This document shows positions 61,730-64,000 of a stretch of 64,000 nt of DNA, in pieces (the stretch's first letter is position 1; every line of letters begins with the position of its first letter). Source of the DNA: Rhodospirillaceae bacterium (GTDB lineage: Bacteria; Pseudomonadota; Alphaproteobacteria; SHVP01); the NCBI GenBank assembly GCA_002722055.1, contig PBKD01000014.1, positions 266,533 to 330,532 of the forward strand, given 5' to 3'. Below the pieces are notes generated by a model. That model was not told where the DNA came from, searched no databases, and saw nothing but the letters and a program-made list of their open reading frames with translations. Position numbers and translations under genes: made by a program.

Positions 61730-62614
61730 TCAAGATACAAGACTAGTCATAATTGCAGTTGGGTAATCAATATTATTTTTCTGAAATAAATTTTTAATTA
61801 ATTCATAATTTAATTTGTTATTTAAATACACATCTTTTCTATGCATCCCATTAAGAATAAATATAGAATCTATACCACTTTGATTAGCTCCTTTTATATC
61901 AGTTAGTGGGCTATCTCCGATTGCAACGAAATCACTTAAATCATAATTTTCAAACATACTTAAACACTCCAAGTAAGCAGCTTGATTAGGTTTACCTAAA
62001 GAAATTACCTCTCCTCCCATTTCCTTATATTTTTGAGCTATTGACCCGGCACAAAGGACATACTTTTCACCTCGCATAACAGATAGATCAGGGTTTGCAC
62101 AAACAAGCTTTAGAGAAAGATCAATTCCTGATCTTAAGATAGCATTATAATCATCCACCATATCAGTTTCATCGTTTTGTGGACCAATTATTAAGATATA
62201 ATCCGCATTTTTTATATTAACAGTTTCATTATCAATTAAATCATCTGTTAAATAATCATTACCTAGGGGTGAGATTTTATAGTATGACTTAGTTCCTGAG
62301 TTTTTTGAGGAATAGTTTAAATAATTAAAAATTAGTTCTCCAGACGTTATTACCTTATCATAAAGATGATTAGAAATACCTATTTTTCTAATTTGTTCAA
62401 TTACTGCATCAGATCTTCTAGGTGAATTAGATAACAAAATAATTTTTTTTCCAGAGGATCTAAGTATTTGCATTGATTCTACTACCCCTGGATAAGGCTT
62501 CTGACCATTATGCACTACTCCCCATAGGTCCAAAATAATTACTGAATAATTATCTAGCATTCTTATCGTTTTAAATATTTTTAACTCATCAAAAACTTTA
62601 TTGTCTTTTGCCAT
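61730..62614 (-). CDS. HAD-superfamily hydrolase, subfamily IIA (TIGR01459-like)
   Basis: The 294-residue protein belongs to the NagD-like HAD subfamily found widely in alphaproteobacteria. The nucleophile motif is LDLWGVVHNG with D29. Motif II is the LLSNSP segment near 56-61. GDSPLTDIKGANQSG is motif IV. The physiological substrate is not known; relatives act on small phosphorylated metabolites or nucleotides. It lies 9 bases after pyrD on the same strand. Confidence 0.85.
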   Translation of the reverse strand: MAKDNKVFDELKIFKTIRMLDNYSVIILDLWGVVHNGQKPYPGVVESMQILRSSGKKIILLSNSPRRSDAVIEQIRKIGISNHLYDKVITSGELIFNYLNYSSKNSGTKSYYKISPLGNDYLTDDLIDNETVNIKNADYILIIGPQNDETDMVDDYNAILRSGIDLSLKLVCANPDLSVMRGEKYVLCAGSIAQKYKEMGGEVISLGKPNQAAYLECLSMFENYDLSDFVAIGDSPLTDIKGANQSGIDSIFILNGMHRKDVYLNNKLNYELIKNLFQKNNIDYPTAIMTSLVS

Positions 62615-62623
62615 ATTTTTTCC

Positions 62624-63700
62624 CTAGCTTAAGTACTTAGAATTTTTACTTCCAACTGCTTCAGATATATTATTAAATCTATCTTTTTTCATATTAATAA
62701 TAATTTGTTTTTTTATTAATTCGACTATTTTAGGACCTTTAAAAATTAAAGCACTATAAATTTGCAAAGCCGTCGCTCCTGCACAAATTTTTTCATAAGC
62801 ATCCTCACCTGAGCTGATTCCACCTACACCTATAATTGGTATTTTCCCTTTTGAATATTTATAAGCTATAGCTAGCTTCTTGGTAGATAAATTAAAAATA
62901 GGCTTACCCGAAAGACCTCCAGTTTGATTTCTATTTTTATTTTTTAAATTTAATCTTCTTTCAGAGGTTGTATTTCCAATTATTAATGCATCTACTTTAT
63001 ATTTAAGTGATAAATCAACAACTCTATTAATATGTAAGTCAGATAAATCAGGAGATATTTTTAAAATAATTGGAATTTTTTTTAATTCTAACGGGAATAG
63101 TTGCCTCTCTTTTCTAACTTTATCAAGAAGATTTTTCAGATTATTTTCATCCTGTAAATCTCTTAGGCCAGGTGTATTTGGTGAAGAAATATTTATTACT
63201 ATATAGTCAACAGAATTTATAAATGTTTTTAAGCCCTTTACATAGTCATTAAAAAAATCTTTTGTATCTCTGTTAGCGCCCAAATTTACACCTACAATTA
63301 TTGGCTTATCTCTTACTTTATTAATATTCTTTAATACCGAAAAATGACCTGCATTATTAAAGCCCATTCTATTAATTACAGCTTCATCTTCCTTTAGCCT
63401 ATATAATCTTGGTTTTGGGTTTCCATCTTGAGGTATTGGTGTCACAGAACCTACTTCAATAAAACCAAATCCAAGCTTATGAATACCATGAATAGCTTCA
63501 CCATTTTTGTCTAAGCCTGCAGCTACTCCTATTGGGTTTGATAAATTTAGACCTGCAATAGAGGTTCTTAACCTTATGTCATCATTAAGATTTTTATAAA
63601 AAAAATTCCTTAACTTAAAGTATCTGATTGTAAATTTATGAATTAACTCTGGATCGAATAAAAAAAGAACTGATCTTAAAATTGGATATAAATTAAACAT
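62624..63700 (-). CDS. pyrD: dihydroorotate dehydrogenase (quinone), class 2
   Basis: This membrane-associated FMN enzyme feeds electrons from dihydroorotate to quinone in pyrimidine synthesis. The N-terminal helical segment (MFNLYPILRSVLFLFDPELIHKF-like, in the first 23 residues) is the class 2 membrane-binding hairpin. The catalytic serine lies in NISSPNTPGLRDLQ near residue 172. VAAGLDKNGEAI and the C-terminal GVGGISSGEDAYEKICAGA bind FMN. It lies 10 bases after lysK. Confidence 0.96.
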   Translation of the reverse strand: MFNLYPILRSVLFLFDPELIHKFTIRYFKLRNFFYKNLNDDIRLRTSIAGLNLSNPIGVAAGLDKNGEAIHGIHKLGFGFIEVGSVTPIPQDGNPKPRLYRLKEDEAVINRMGFNNAGHFSVLKNINKVRDKPIIVGVNLGANRDTKDFFNDYVKGLKTFINSVDYIVINISSPNTPGLRDLQDENNLKNLLDKVRKERQLFPLELKKIPIILKISPDLSDLHINRVVDLSLKYKVDALIIGNTTSERRLNLKNKNRNQTGGLSGKPIFNLSTKKLAIAYKYSKGKIPIIGVGGISSGEDAYEKICAGATALQIYSALIFKGPKIVELIKKQIIINMKKDRFNNISEAVGSKNSKYLS

Positions 63701-63710
63701 ATTAACAGCA

Positions 63711-64000
63711 TTAGTTATTAGTTATTAATTTTCCTTCTACAGCCTTCATAATCAAATCTGAGTATCTGTCTTTACCATATAATTCTATAAATGAGCCTAT
63801 CCTAGGGCCCTCAGTTTGACCAAATAAAATCTCATATTGTGCTTTGAACCAATCTTTTAAATTATCGAAACCAGATGTTTTTCCTATTTCATATACTTTT
63901 GTTTGTATAGAATCAGAGTCGTCATTTGTTGAATTATCCATTAGAGACTTGCTAAGTTTTAGTAAAGCCTCAAGTTCTTTTTCATTAGGTGTTCTATATT
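63711..64000 (-). CDS. lysK: lysyl-tRNA synthetase, class I, C-terminal part (runs off the window)
   Basis: The visible 95 codons (stop at 63711) are open to the window edge. They match the anticodon-binding end of class I LysRS: a helical segment beginning YRTPNEKELEALLKLSK, then DNLKDWFKAQYEILFGQ followed by EGPRIGSFIELYGKDRY. Class I LysRS is usual in alphaproteobacteria, in contrast to the class II LysS of most bacteria. An ATG at 63941 is internal, not the start. The catalytic domain lies outside the window. Confidence 0.88.
   Translation of the reverse strand, partial: YRTPNEKELEALLKLSKSLMDNSTNDDSDSIQTKVYEIGKTSGFDNLKDWFKAQYEILFGQTEGPRIGSFIELYGKDRYSDLIMKAVEGKLITNN

Overview
This window looks like a chromosomal core segment from a free-living, AT-rich, streamlined alphaproteobacterium, probably marine and pelagic. 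By eye G+C is about one third (not computed), genes are packed with gaps of a few bases or short overlaps, and no insertion sequence, prophage, CRISPR array, rRNA or tRNA gene was recognised. The alphaproteobacterial placement rests on gene neighbourhoods: chorismate mutase-hisC-tyrC divergent from metX-metW; rplU-rpmA-obgE-proB-proA-nadD-rsfS-rlmH-gpmI-envC-ctpA; an atpHAGDC operon without the Fo genes; mdh-sucC-sucD; a complete ccmABCDEFGHI cluster; dapF-mtaB-ftsY-yciB divergent from ffh-rpsP-rimM-trmD-rplS-leuCDB-asd; and a class I lysyl-tRNA synthetase. The exact order (SAR11-like, SAR116-like or other) cannot be settled from this sequence.

Layout. 1-2042 (minus): aromatic amino acid and histidine genes (tyrC partial, hisC, chorismate mutase). 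2206-3959 (plus): metX-metW. 4059-4604: two small proteins of unknown function. 4837-16356 (plus): a long run from ribosomal proteins L21 and L27 through ObgE, proline synthesis, NAD synthesis, ribosome silencing and methylation, phosphoglycerate mutase, cell-wall proteins and RppH. 16359-22079 (minus): a diiron ferritin-like protein, then ATP synthase F1. 22333-24092 (plus): an ABC-2 exporter. 24100-26292 (minus): priA. 26388-28718 (plus): a transaldolase-like aldolase, DUF484 and xerC. 28721-31738 (minus): sucD, sucC and mdh. 31889-33781 (plus): htpG. 33787-36498 (minus): acnA. 36684-43575 (plus): cytochrome c maturation. 43726-44573 (plus): a small acidic protein, and a NUDIX hydrolase that seems to start at ATT. 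44579-48145 (minus): yciB, ftsY, mtaB, dapF. 48347-56195 (plus): SRP, ribosome and tRNA-modification genes, then leucine synthesis and asd. 56192-57025 (minus): pyridoxal kinase-like. 57227-61722 (plus): succinate dehydrogenase and zapE. 61730-64000 (minus): a HAD phosphatase, pyrD and the end of lysK.

Together the genes describe aerobic respiratory metabolism (aconitase, succinyl-CoA synthetase, malate and succinate dehydrogenases, c-type cytochrome maturation, F1 ATP synthase) plus amino acid biosynthesis (aromatic, His, Met, Pro, Leu, and the Asp/Lys branch).

No clearly new multi-gene system was found. The observations most worth checking are the ATT-initiated NUDIX gene, a strong terminator-like hairpin in the ffh leader, the small orphan proteins near 4.1-4.6 kb and 43.7 kb, an in-frame poly-aspartate microsatellite, a candidate heat-shock promoter before htpG, and the retained long charged tails on ribosomal proteins L21 and S16.
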